Below are positions 52,255 to 64,000 of a stretch of 64,000 nt of DNA, piece after piece. Position 1 is the first letter of the stretch. The number at the start of each line of letters is the position of its first letter. Made by a program: the position numbers and the translations under genes. The notes below the pieces were generated by a model. That model was given only the letters and a program-made list of their open reading frames with translations, had not been told where the DNA came from and did not search any database. This DNA comes from Ifrita kowaldi (lineage: Eukaryota > Chordata > Aves > Passeriformes > Cinclosomatidae). The stretch lies in contig VZRS01014475.1 of assembly GCA_013398055.1 (NCBI GenBank), positions 1,387,859 to 1,451,858 on the forward strand. Direction: 5' to 3'.

Positions 52255-55200
52255 GAATATATTCAGTATATATTAGCGAAAGTTACATATTAGGCACAAC
52301 TGTAAAACAGAAGCATACATCCATGAAGCTTTACATTTAAAAACCTATAATACTATAAAGAAACATATGTATATTAGTTGAAGAAATGGCTATTTTTGCA
52401 GGGTATGCACAATCTGGATATATGATAATGAATTGATAAACATTAACAGATCTATTATTTCATACCTCCAGGAACTTAGGGTTTTTTTAATTATTCTTAT
52501 CCCTTTAGCATATTTGCAAGATATGTCATAAATTTTAATTTGTTATGGATAAAAATGATTGAAAAAATGTAATAGAAAGTGCTATATATTTTATAAATAT
52601 TAAAAAAAATAAGAAAAGCTATTCAAATTATTTATTTCATCTTTAGTTAAGGTTTTGTGATTGTTTGTAATATGTATTTGTGACAAGCATAAGTCACCTA
52701 GTTGTTTAAGCTCATTAATGTACCACTAATAAAATGCTATCTTCTGTTTTGTTTTTGTTATGCTTCTTTTTGTAATGGAACATAACAGAAAAAATAGAAA
52801 ATAAATACTTTTTTAAGCAATCTTTTGCATTCAGTCATAGAGTGTATGAGTTTTATATCATTGAAAGCCAAGTCTGGGAAATCAAGAGAAAACTTGGAGA
52901 ACCTGGGGTGATAAAGTTATTTCCCAACAACTGATTTTTTAATAGAAATAATGACCATTGTATGATGATTTCTACAAGGCCTGTCACCCACTTCATGCCT
53001 GATTAGGATTTTGGAAATATCCACCTTTCCCCTGGCTATGGAGCTCAACCTACAGCTATCACACAGCCACCAGATTATTTTACCATTGACATTTAAGTGC
53101 TTAGTTTTAGTTGAAATTAACCTAGGCCCAATAATGCAGTGCCTGAAGGTATTTTTGGTATATCTTTGAAACCAAGCAGTTTTGAAATGGTGCTGCAACT
53201 ACTAGAGCAAAACCAACTTGGATGAGTTTAATTTTGCTTGTCTGTTTTTCCTGACTGAGGGAAGAGATGTTGGAAGATGGGGAGTGCCTTTATTTAGGCA
53301 CCTTTGTATCTTTTTGACAATTTAGGGTGAGAGTCTGCAGTGCACATCTCACAGGCACATTTTTGAGGCCTTTTTTGTGCTCCCAGTGTGGGGAAGCCAG
53401 GTAAGCTCCTTTACGACAGTGCTGCTCTCACCTTTCTCTCTCAGGCCTTCCAAAAGCACTCCCAAAGGCTTTCTTGGACCTGAGGCTGGGGTTGCCTTCC
53501 TCAGCTCTCTACCCAAGGAAATCTTCTTTGGTGACCCCAGCCCTTTCAGCATCTTGAAGAGGGGGAAAAAATATGAACTAATTATAAGTGTGATTAATAC
53601 TGTATGTTGAAAAAATTCTCAGTCCTCATTCCCTGAAGTGATTAGGCTGTTGTGGGTCAGCAAACGTACGTAACTCCACCACACTGGTTAGGTTCCTGTT
53701 TGTCTCAAGTTTGTTTTTATACCGCCACCATTTAAGTGAAAGGGCAGAAAAAATGAGAGGAGAGAGGTCTTTAAAAAAAGAGGTGAAGAGAAACATAGAA
53801 TATTATAGTTAGGAATATCTCAGAAGTAGGTATATTCCAAATGTACAGGAATCCTGTTATAGCCACCACTTCCATTTGCCCTTTAAATACGAACTATATT
53901 TTGTATTAAGAGCATGGACTCACATAGGACTGGAAGGTTTGTTCATTCTAGGAATACCTATCTTCTTCTGAATTATTGTTTTTAATCTCACATCTTTTAC
54001 ATCTTCCCCACAGATTTTGGCCTCAAATGAAAATTCTCGTAATCAAAATTTTTTAAGATGTGGTCATTGAATAAGATTCTTTAAATTCATGGTTCTTATG
54101 TTCCACAGCTAGTATCCTTTTACTTCAAGCCCTACAACAATTTATTCTTGCAACATTTGAAATTAATTGTGATCTATTTACCTGTGCATCTGACCAATAA
54201 CATTTAACAAAGTATTATATTTGTCTCTTTTCAATGATAAATTTGTACAGTTGCCTAGTTTCTTTTTCAGTATTTTGACCGTAGTTATTCTTACATTTAC
54301 TTATCAAGTAGTAATATTTTTTTAAGTATGCTTCAAACACAATCCCCTTTATAAATACAAAATTATGTCATTTTAATTTTCTAACCAGAAGCAAAATAAT
54401 TTTTTCTCTATAGTGCTATGGTTGATATTGCTATGCATTTGTTCAGAAAAGCGAAGGATTTCACCCTACAGCAAGTATTGTCACCTGTTTATTTTGTGCT
54501 TTGTGTACCTTGCATGCACACTCTTCTCACCACTTTGAGCAGAATTTTTTCCCAGCCCTTTCTTCTATGTCATGCACAGCACAATTTGCAACCAGACCTG
54601 GTTCAGGACTCCTCAACACTGTGAGAGCAAAATTTTACTAGTCTAAAAATGCTTCCTCACCCATATGGAGATTGTTTAAAACTTGAGGCCATAATAGGAG
54701 ATTTATTCTTTTTCCTAAAGTACACAGCATAGAAGCAGCACCAGCTGGAAGAGGGTGTGTGGAAGCAGAGCCACTCCATACTCCCTGGTTTGGCCTTGCA
54801 GAATTGTGAGCATAGAAGATAGTAGTGTTTTTCTGGGTTACATAAGGTACAACCTGAAACTTTTTAGGGCTCTTTTCTTGCTGCAGAATAGAGGATTAGA
54901 AAGGTTTTTACTAGATGCTGAGATTGTCATGCAAAGCTATCTCTAGAAACAGGCATTAAAAAAGTTTGAAAAACAAAGCTCTGTTAAGTACCATGAGCTT
55001 CAGTGAAGAGACAAGAGGGAAAGTTCTTATGCAGACAGATCCCAACTCTAACCTTTCTCTTTTGAACAGATAAAAATCCTTTTAGCTAGATGTCTTTTCC
55101 TTATTCCTTTTCTTATTTTGCTTCAAGAGTCCAGTGAGGGAGGACAAAAGGTCTCAGAAAGGTCAAACCCCTTAACTGAGGCAAGGAAATGAGGTAGTGG

Positions 55201-55619
55201 TCTTTGCAGTGCAGTTCCACCAAGTGCAGCAAAGTCTCTGATCAGGGCAAGATCACGAACAACTTAGGTTCTCTTCACACCAGAAGACAAATATCTGGAG
55301 GAAGTGTAATGTTGAGGCCTTTCATCATTTCACGAGAATCAGGAGCTCAGGCTGTACTCAACATTGAAACTCAAAAGCAAAAGGAGAACTCATGTCTGGA
55401 TGGTTCACGAGGCTGCAAGCAGTTCCACACGGGCATGCACAGCTCTCTGCCCTGACAGGGAGTTTGAGGGCTCCAATGCTGATGCAGTATAAGAGAGATC
55501 TGAACTTTATGAGATTAGGGCAACCTTGTGACTACTATGAAGGACCAAGAGGCTCACGAAATAGCAGAAAAGTGTTCAGAGGAATACGAATTTAGGAAGA
55601 ACTGCCTAAGCTACTGAAT
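52255..55619. other. intergenic, nothing recognised
   Basis: AT-rich non-coding sequence with AATAAA at 52728-52733. A GC-richer patch at 53320-53570 is open on both strands (53349-53552 minus, 53377-53610 plus), but neither translation belongs to a family I know. Confidence 0.7.
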
Positions 55620-55985
55620 CTTATCCAGTTTCCTCAGGCAGCAATGTCATATAACCCCTTTCACAAATGTTTGAACTTCATCTTAAAAGTAATTAGGCTT
55701 TTTGGCCCTCTTCCTCTTGTTGGAAAGCCTTCTGAAATCTCACTGCTCTGATGGTTTGAAACTGTCTTGCAATTTCCAGCCTAAACCTATTTGTAACTAG
55801 TTTATACCTATTTGACTTTGTGCCAGTGTTATCCCCTAATTTAAATATTTTTTTTCCGCCCTAGTGTCAGTCCCCCGTTTCCCCTCCTCTCCTTGATATA
55901 TTTATAGCAAGCAATCATATGCCCTGACAGCTTTCATTGTGCCTGAATGCACAAACCAAGCTCATAGAGAAGATGTCAATGCAGT
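55620..55985 (-). mobile_element. old diverged CR1-like LINE remnant, antisense
   Basis: The order and spacing of weakly conserved blocks match the complement of an ancient CR1 3' region: a CAATTTCCAGCCTAAACCTA segment, ACTAGTTTATACCTATTTG, CTTGATATATTTATAGCAAG, CAATCATATGCCC and CAAACCAAGCTCATAGAG. Divergence is high and the 3' end is not clear. It appears much older than the avian CR1 copies elsewhere in the window. Confidence 0.6.
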
Positions 55986-58400
55986 GCAGTGAAATTTGGT
56001 GCAGAGGATCCTGAGCTGTTGCTGACTCCAGCTGATCTGTCTACCTGTTGTGCTGCAGCAAGACCAGCTCAGGGCCAGAAGCAGTTCATCCACTTTAATG
56101 CACTTTAAGATAATAAATACAGCCCATCAGCACCACACTGTGATGTACTGCTTCCAGAGCAGATAAAGTCCATGGCAGCTCAGGGCTTTCATCACTGCTC
56201 TTCTTCATTGCTCAGTGCAGACATTCGCTAATCAGGCTCCCTGGCTTGTTTCCATACCATCCTAATGGGATGCAGTCTTACTCTAAATCTCTTCTGAATT
56301 TTACCTTTTTCCCGGACTGTGACTACTTCTGCACCTTATGCCATGGTCCAGATATGATCTCCCTTATGTCCTGCCCTATGGCCGTAATATTTGTCACTGT
56401 CTGCAAAGACTGTGACTGGTAGCATGAGTTATTTCTGTGACTGCATCACACTGGTGACTCACAGGCATCCTGAGCAAAGCTAGTATATCATGGAGCTACT
56501 TGCTCTTCCAGTCTTGTGACTGGCTCTCAGCTCATCAGTAATGAGGATGGGGTACGGGAACGGGTCCGTTTATCACACAGAACATAAACTAGGACTTTTG
56601 CTTTTTCCCCTCCCTACATTATGGGGAAGGGGAGGCAGAGAGAAATGAGCCATCCTTTTAGGAATTAGTTTTCTGTGAGACAACTCCAAGGGGTGCCAGG
56701 GTAAAGATGCATATTTGGATGCAAATTCTTTTTTCTTGGAGGCAGGTTAGAGGATTTATATGCCAGTTCTACCCTTTCCACATCTTTTGACTTCCAGCCA
56801 TGACTAAATAGAAGAAATTAAAAAGCCCTGAAAAGAGCAAAGGAGAAAGAATGAAAGGCTCACAGAAAACCTTTCTTTATGGTCTTCAAGAGGTAAAATA
56901 TCTCTAGCATTTATCAAGTCTTGTTCCATCTTTGCGATCAGTTTATTTCTAAGTGAGTTTTTTTAACCCCTGCAGATGAATTATATTTCAGCAGCCTTGG
57001 TTGGGACAGAACTCCAATGACAAAATCAACACTATATTCTATATATTTATTTTTGTTTGATCCAGAGAAATTATATTTTTCAAAGCCCATTCTCATTTTA
57101 GGTGCTTTTGGAACACAAATAACACTATAAAGAATTTTAACTCTTCAGTGGGTGGGGTATTATTATTTTCCTTTTTTGTTCTGTTTTCTTTTTAAATGTG
57201 AACAGGTGAAGCTCAATGAATCACTGTCATTTCCTTTTTTTTTCCTGTGTATAAACAAAAAACTGTGAGTCCATGTATTTTGACTGCTGTGTCATCAGCT
57301 TCAAGGACTTTTAAAAAGACAAGTTCAAATTAGTACAAAGTTAAAAAAAAAATATATTTGCAAAGATTAACTTCAACCAGGGGTTATCTAAGTTTTTAAA
57401 AGCTTGTGCAAAACAACGTTTGTTTTAATGAACAGCAACATTAGATTTTAAATTTATATACATATTCAGTGTTAGCTTTAAACTATGAGTTATGAGCTGT
57501 TTCTATAAAAAAAAAATAACTCCTGGTACATAAAATGTCAGGCTGCCTGATAGTAAATACATAAATTTGGCTAAACTGAAATCAAATACAGTGTGGTGGC
57601 TGTATTGCAAAAAAGATAGATGACTGTTTAAAATGGTCTTTCACCCTTTGCCAATTGGCTGCTGAGAGGATTTGCAGCTGAGCCCATGAACAGGCTCATG
57701 AGAAGTCTGCAGTCTATGGGTACAAGCTGCTCAGAGGAGAGCAGGCCTGTTGCTCTGTCCTTCACAAAAAGACCTGTGTTAATCTGATCCTTTTTAATCT
57801 CAGTGAGGGAGGCTTCTGGTCTTCCCTTCCATTATTTTATGGGAAAAAAACCACTGGCTTCACAAAACCGGGTAAAGATGAGAGAAAATCATAGTGTCAG
57901 GCTAGTTCAGGAGGACATCTTTTCCAAACTCCCATGCCCCAGATGAGAGGATTTAGAGTATAATATCCATTTTTTTTTCTAATTGTAAAGTTATTTTTAT
58001 GGTTCCCCAGCTTTATGATAGATAGTGATTAACCCTGGGCTTAGGAACATTGGCAGTCTTCATTCCATTGATGCATGAGAGGGGCCGAAGAGGGTCTTTT
58101 TATAAATTCTTTTCTGTTAAATTCTAAGCTCTAATAATGCGATTCCAGTCTCTGTGACTAGAATAAAATATGATGTGTTTTATTATACAGCAATGCTTTA
58201 ATTAGAATAATTTTATTTATTATATTTCTACCATGATTCTTCCACATTTTTCCCTCATATATCTGTCAGCTCCCGAATCTGTTTTCCCACAGGTTTTATG
58301 AGATGGCTTCAGTAGTTCCAGTATTTCCATTCACTTTTTGAAAAGATGCTACATTCAGCTTAGACTGGTTTAATTACACACAGCTATATTCTGAATAGTG
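55986..58400. other. intergenic, nothing recognised
   Basis: Non-coding sequence with short homopolymers. No ORF of note, repeat family or RNA gene was recognised. Confidence 0.7.
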
Positions 58401-58408
58401 CTTGAAAA

Positions 58409-58433
58409 GGGGGAAGGGGGGGAGGGAAGGGGG
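58409..58433 (+). other. G-quadruplex-type motif
   Basis: Four G tracts of 5, 7, 3 and 5 bases are separated by AA, A and AA, meeting the G3+N1-7 pattern on the plus strand. It lies about 180 bp upstream of the exon-like block at 58617 in otherwise AT-rich DNA. No promoter or CpG island accompanies it. Confidence 0.75.
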
Positions 58434-58616
58434 AAGATAGAGTGTGTTTCAGTACAAACAGATAAGATGATTAATGCTCCCTGTAAAGTTATAAATTGTA
58501 ATTCTTGATTTTTTAAAATTTATATAATATTTAAAAGTATTGTCAAGGGGACTGTATTTTCTTTTATGAGTTTGATACTTTTTGTATATGCTAAGTAACA
58601 TTTTTCCCCCTCAGGT

Positions 58617-58996
58617 TACAGATGTCTTTATCTATGTTGAATCAACCCTGCAAAATATTGACTTGTATGTGAAGTTTGCTGAGGGTAAAAGTATTATTCT
58701 GAGACCATGTGTGACAACCCGAGAGCAAATGAAGCCGCAAAATTGCTGTTATTCACCTTATTTCTAATGCTTGCTTTGTTCCAGTTATTAAATTTTGTGT
58801 GAATTTGTGTGAACATGTAATCAGAAAAGTATATGTGGGATGTTCTTATGTTTTGCTGAATCCCAGTACTGAACGGGAAGATGAAGGCCTTAAGTTAAGA
58901 AAAAGTGCTGCAAATCTCATGCTTTTGGAATCTCTTCAAGCAATGCCTCTGGTTTATGTGTGCTCCCTCAAACAGTCCCTGGGCCCTAGCAACTAA
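58617..58996 (+). pseudogene. unidentified exon-like block (candidate exon or decayed copy)
   Basis: A strong acceptor-like sequence (TTTTTCCCCCTCAG) is followed by an open frame reading VTDVFIYVESTLQNIDLYVK and FAEGKSIILRPCVTTREQMK, which stops at 58767. In a different frame, 58799-58996 is open and reads NPSTEREDEGLKLRKSAANL and MLLESLQAMPLVYVCSLKQS before a TAA that is followed directly by GGTATG, a donor-like sequence. The residue mix (Glu, Lys, Asp, Leu) looks more protein-like than the other small ORFs here. I do not recognise a family. It could be a frameshifted retrocopy, a non-coding RNA exon, an exon of an unknown gene or chance. Confidence 0.25.
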
Positions 58997-60170
58997 GGTA
59001 TGATATTTTCATGAAAGCATTTTCCTACAGCTATTTAAACTGATGACATAATTTGCTAATTTTTTTCAGCAATAACTTTACCTGGAGCATGAACCTCTTT
59101 TAACACTGGGTTATTTGTTTTGTTGTTGTTGTTTTTTCTTCCTAATGCTTTGCTCTTTTCAACACTTTAATACCCAAGAATCCCAGAACAGATAACAATT
59201 TCCATTGGGAAGAGAGTACTTTACAAACAAAATAGCATCTATAGCTAATATGTTACTGATGTCTCTAAGCTTACAGTCTAAAATCCTCTACTTAATCCTA
59301 TTCACAAGCTTAGAATTGATCTGTCAAGCATCTTTGAGACAGCAGAATAAAAAATTTTCCAGACCTATTTCAGACAAAGGCCTCCACTTTTTTCATGAAG
59401 AAAATTACTCAAGAAGGAAGAAACTAAAATATACCTTTTTCTTCCAACTTCTTTTATACCCAGTGGCAGAAGCCATAGCATACCATAGCATGGTTCACTT
59501 TAAAACACTAAGAATAACTTTTTCCTTTACTTTTAAGCCAGTTCTGTGATGGTGTCAATTAAAAGTAAATATTTTGTTAACAGATTTCTGTAAATATCAA
59601 TAACCTTATTTTGAGACATTAACTGTACAGTATCTATTGACAACTGTTAATAAATATTTGTATGAATTTAATCCACTGGCTCCTTGAATGTCATCAGGGA
59701 CTGGTGGGATCTGGTATGGCACTATGTGAAAAGTCTCTCTGAAGTTCCTTATTTCTGTATTTTTTTACTTTCACCCTCTTCCTTTTCTTCATTTGCTGTG
59801 CTCTCTGACTGTTGGCTTTTTGCTGATTTCTTTCCCCTTAGTTTTTAAACCATCTCAAGGAGGGATTTGAGATTTTTATCAGTAAAATACCCAGTCCTTA
59901 TGGAAATTAAAGATAGGAAATAGGAAATTATGTTTACAGATATTTCACATTTCTGCACTGTCCAGAAAATCTGTATTGGTGGTGATGAAAGACACATCCA
60001 TGCCTTGTTTAGTACTCTTTTTAGACCCAGACATAGTCCCTTTTAAATATGCCAATATTGTCAGCTCCCCAAACTCTTGTGACATTAAGTTCCAGAAGAT
60101 CCTTATGTGAAGAATTGCGTAATATTAGTTTGATCAGAACTGTGTTTCAGTCCAGTTGGATTGCGTGCTG
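58997..60170. other. intergenic, nothing recognised
   Basis: Non-coding AT-rich sequence. A 114-codon ORF at 59205-59549 shows no recognised similarity and lacks supporting context. Confidence 0.7.
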
Positions 60171-61250
60171 AAATGACCTTGTCCATCATCTCTATGATTT
60201 TGTAAATCTTAGTCATACTCTCCACCCAGCCTCTTCCTTTTCAAATTAATCACACAGCTTCTTCAATCTCTCAGACAGAAGCTGCTGTATATCCCTTATC
60301 GTTTTAAATGTTCTCTTCCATATCGTATCTAACTTGATTATGACATTCCTGAGAAGTACAGGGCAGAATTATATAAAATATGGTCTGGGCCAGCAGGATT
60401 ACATTTGATAGCAAGATGATACCTGTCTTCTATTCAATATCCATCCTGAGCATATTCCGTTCTGCTATCTTTTGCTTCTGCTGCTGCAGGTGGAGCCAAT
60501 TATCTAGAAAACCTTCAACCTTGACTCTTTCTTAAATTCCAGTTCCAAATTCAACCTCACTGAACAAAAATTTAGATCATTTTTCCCTTAGATAAATTAC
60601 TTCACGTGTTTATGTCCACTGAAGCTCAGCCTTTTAGTGCAAACATTTATTTGGTAAGTCCTTTTTCAGCACCTTGTTCCTTGTACAGCATTTGACTGCT
60701 TGCAAGGGGTTAATAGGACCTACAAACTTGTAGATGCATTACATAGCTCCTTCCTCACATCCTGAAAAGTTGAATAAGACTGGCCACTGCAGGAATTCAC
60801 TGCTGACTCTTCTGCAGTTGGGAAAATAATTATTAAGTTCTAGCCTTTGCTTTTCTATCTTCAACACATCCTTTCCTCCATCCTGGTGACAGCTCAGTTT
60901 CTTTAAATGATGGATGTGGAACATATCAAAGTCATTTTTAAAACCCATTTCTACAGTTTCCATGGTCTGTCCTTCAAATATGGGCTAAGTGATGTTCTCG
61001 TAGAAGTCCAGCAGGTCAGTGAGACAGCATTTCCTTTCTTGGAAGGTTTTGTCTCTTCCTCAACATAGTTGTCATTTAATGTGTATACTGAGCAATGTCA
61101 TTATTTATTAAAGTCTCATTTGCCTCAGCAGTGGGTGAGACTCAGTGGTCTATAGTTCCCATGATCTCCTCTGGTGCTCTTTTTGTAGATGCAAACATGG
61201 GGAACTAGAGATGAGATAAGTACTGGTATTTGTCTTGGTGGCAGTTTGTA
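60171..61250 (-). mobile_element. very old CR1-like LINE remnants, antisense, fragmentary
   Basis: Two stretches recall the complement of ancient CR1: ATCATCTCTATGATTTTGTA, followed by CAGCCTCTTCCTTTTC and CTTCTTCAATCTCTCAGACA (60186-60300); and GTGAGACTCAGTGGTCTATA then GTTCCCATGATCTCCTC (61132-61170), which resembles the complement of the reverse-transcriptase region. The sequence between is consistent with a single long, highly mutated copy, but I cannot align it confidently. Confidence 0.45.
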
Positions 61251-61450
61251 ATGATGTCCACCGTTGCCATGGTTCTTCAGTTTTACAGCTGAGTTGCTTG
61301 GGTGATTGAAGTCTTATCCTGATGGCATGTCCTTGGTTTCAGATCTGCAAACTTCTCTAAAATTGCTGTTGTTACTGAAACCTCTGCTACCACCACTGCA
61401 TTAGTATGGGAATCTCCCTCAAACTCCCAGACAGACTCAAAGAATTTTAC

Positions 61451-62150
61451 CGAATCACAAAATAAGCTGAGTTGGAAGGGACCCGCAAGGATCGTTGAGG
61501 CCAACTCTTGGTCTTGCACAGCACCATCTCCAAGAGTCACACCACGTGCCTGAGAGCACTGTCCAAATGCTTCTTGAACTCTGTCAGGCTTGGTGCTGTG
61601 ACCACTTCCCTGGGGAGCCTGTTCCAGTGCCCAACCACCCTCTGGGTGAAAAACCTTTTTCTAATGTCCAACCCTAACCCTCCCCTGACACAACTTCAGG
61701 CCATTCCCTCAGGTCCTGTCACTGATCACCACAGAGAAGAGATCAGTGTCTGCCCCTCATGCTGCTCTCACGAGGAAGTTATAACTGCAATGAGGTCTCC
61801 CCTCAGTCTCCTTCAGGCTGAGCAGACCTAGTGACCTCAGCCACTCCTCATATGGCTTCCCCTCAAGGCCCTTCATCATCTTTGTTGCCTCCTTTGGACT
61901 CTCTCTAATAGTTTAATATCTTTCTTATATTGCAGTGCCCAAAACTGTACACAATATACCAGGCGAGGCCGCCCCAGCTCAGAGCAGAGCGGGACAATCC
62001 CCTCCCTTGCCTGGCTGCTGATGCTGTGCCTGATGCCCCCCAGGACAGGGCTGGCCCTCCTGGCTGCCAGAGCACTGCTGACTCATATTCAGCTTCCCAC
62101 CAACCAGGACCCCCAGGTCCCTTGACTGAGCTTCTCTCTTACCCCTGAAA
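61451..62150 (-). mobile_element. CR1 LINE, antisense, CR1-J-like group, about 700 bp
   Basis: This is the longest clear CR1 here. It starts CGAATCACAAAATAAGCTGA, followed by TTGGAAGGGACCCGCAAGGA, CTGTCAGGCTTGGTGCTGTG, CCTGGGGAGCCTGTTCCAGT, CATATGGCTTCCCCTCAAGG, TTCTTATATTGCAGTGCCCA, GAGCAGAGCGGGACAATCCC, CCCCCCAGGACAGGGCTGGC and AGGACCCCCAGGTCCCTTGA. It extends into the 3' part of the reverse-transcriptase ORF, read in complement and broken by substitutions. Its 3' end is clear of the older CR1-like sequence by about 200 bp. Confidence 0.93.
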
Positions 62151-64000
62151 GCAATTTTTAATATCCTTGTCCCTAATTGTTTGATGACAGTAATTTTTTA
62201 AAGTGCAAATTAATTCTGGCCTTATTTTTTATGTCTGACACTACTTCACTTTTGGCCACTGCCTGAAATATTTCCTAGCATTGTAAATACGTGACCTAAT
62301 GGACCTAAAATTTAGACCTTTTCAGGTCATCCTTTTCATGAGTACCCCAAGCTGATGTTCACATTGTTTCTGTAAATGTGATGCTGGAAGTGTGACCAGA
62401 TAATGACAATAAAAGGCTTGATGTACATTGTGCAGTAAATATTCCCATAGTTTTTCCCTTACAGCCTTTTTTTTCATTCTCAGGTAGCTTAGCTGACTCC
62501 TTGATATTGTAGGTTATAGTGGAGCAGAAGATATATTAAGCAGGAAAATGTTTAGAAAGCAAATAGGAAATAGAAAATATTAAGGAACATAAAGGGATAG
62601 TGTTAGCCAGGGAAATTTTTACTCTATCTGTGGGAAGATGGCAGTTTCCTAGGTGTTAGCAAATCTAAAAGCAAATAATTTCATCATTAATCTAACATTA
62701 TTCTCAAACCAAAGTGCTTTTTTTTGTGATGTTGCCAAGATGATTTATAAAAAGTAGTGGCTGCAAGGTAAAAAAAACAAAAAAAATTTATATGCCAGTT
62801 TTCTAATTTCATGCCTTTCCAAATTACACTAATTGTAGATGTCCCTGCTCATTGAATGGCACAGTAGGTCATGAGAAGGCAGAAACTAATCCACTCACGC
62901 TACGAAGTTTCTGTATGTATTTGGCAGATTCTTTCCAGTCTGGATATCAAGTCATAGCCCCAGACAATGTTCCCTTGAATAACACAAAGGTGCCTTCGTT
63001 GTGTTGTTTTTGCTGGCAGGCTTTTGTACCCCCTCAGGCTAAACCAATTCCATAAGTTGTCAGAGGCCGGAGGCATCAGATCTAATATTTCTGGCATTAT
63101 CTCTTAATGACCCTTTCATGGGCTATCATGAGTCATCTATTTTCTGCTTGACCCATTGCAGACAATTCCAAGTAAGAGGCACTTAAGCCAAAATATTTGT
63201 ATAGAAACCACTAAGTCAGTCTACAGAATTATCAAATTATTTTAGAGTAGCTGTAGGTGAGTCACAGCAGCAACAATGCATTGATGAGTCTGGCAGAAAT
63301 CAATAGCTCTCTGCATCTTCTCAGCAATCTGTATAAATTGTCATTGTAGACCCCAGAACTGGGGCCAAAATTCAAAATTGTATGCAAAGATTTACTTTAG
63401 TCTTCCATGTGATCTTGCAAATGTAATTGTTCATCAGTATTTTAGAGGTCAGTGAGAGTCAACCAAGGATAGTAGCTATAGGACAAGATCCTAAAAGATT
63501 GTTTAGCAGTATCTCCCTAAACAGCCAGGATGGGTTGATACCTCATATAAGAGACCGTGTAAGGAGTGGTTGAAAGAAGAGTTTGGATCCTTTCTTTCTC
63601 CTCATAAAGATTAAATTGTAGATTTTGAAACCACAAGAACTTCAGTAATATATCAAACTCTTGCTTCTTGGCCAAAGAGAAAGAAAGGTTCCCTGAGTTG
63701 TGGATGAAAGGCTACCATTACATAAAAATCAGTTATTTTCTTCTGCCTCCAGTGCTTTGTGGTGTGCATGTTGCCAAGTAAACCTCTAATGTTATTAGTG
63801 AGCACTTGTTGTAGTATACTGACAAATCTTATTGTAGTACAGCCTCTTATCTTACCATGGTCTTCAGGATATATGGAAGAGCATATATAATAACAACATG
63901 GTATGAAAACGATTGTCATATTTTACTATTATCTTTGGCAAACAATGTAAGTGAGCAAGAATATTTCTGTAGTCTACTTCACCAATGCTAAAAATTTGAT
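62151..64000. other. intergenic to window end, nothing recognised
   Basis: AT-rich non-coding sequence. Small ORFs at 62852-63055, 62900-63097 and 63653-63919 have no recognised similarity. No RNA gene or further CR1 was seen. Confidence 0.7.

Noticed and set aside
61508..62148. ORFs of 72-107 codons
   Set aside because: They are translations of the antisense strand of the CR1 element at 61451-62150.
1..64000. Search for an accessory or novel defence-like gene system, CRISPR, operons or viral insertions
   Set aside because: The window is vertebrate nuclear DNA with one split gene; no clustered ORFs, regular spacer arrays, retroviral LTR pairs or viral motifs were seen.

Overview
This 64 kb window looks like bird nuclear DNA. 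It is AT-rich and gene-poor, and its only recognisable interspersed repeats are CR1 LINE fragments. Several of these carry the avian CR1 3' end, which reads AATCATAGAATGG on the antisense strand, and two longer ones resemble the CR1-J-like group common in Neoaves. There are no bacterial-type operons, phage genes, CRISPR arrays or rRNA genes, and I saw no tRNA gene.

The one confident gene is the 3' part of SNTG1 (gamma-1-syntrophin), on the + strand. Six coding exons lie at 762-878, 5096-5167, 19616-19768, 25058-25150, 37530-37640 and 46423-46581. All have AG acceptors, and the five internal donors are GT. Joined in order they encode 234 residues and a TGA stop: most of the second PH domain and the C-terminal syntrophin-unique region that binds dystrophin-family proteins. 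The upstream exons (PDZ domain and start codon) lie outside the window, beyond position 1. Every intron here is phase 0, so each internal exon is a whole number of codons.

Layout: 1-761 is intron; 762-46581 holds the six exons and five introns (4.2, 14.4, 5.3, 12.4 and 8.8 kb). A probable 3'UTR follows 46581, with poly(A) signals at 46863 and 46895. From about 46.9 kb to the end is intergenic DNA with no recognised gene. It contains a sequence gap inside a TA repeat, a (TG)21 tract between inverted AT-rich arms, a G-quadruplex-like run, two old CR1 remnants and a long younger CR1 at 61451-62150. An exon-like open block at 58617-58996 is unidentified.

I found no convincing new biological system. 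The observations most worth checking are the exon-like block at 58617, an unusually long minus-strand ORF at 30129-30686, the phase-0 exon cassette of SNTG1, a few perfect hairpin-forming palindromes, and a possible conserved regulatory block near 44.0-44.35 kb.
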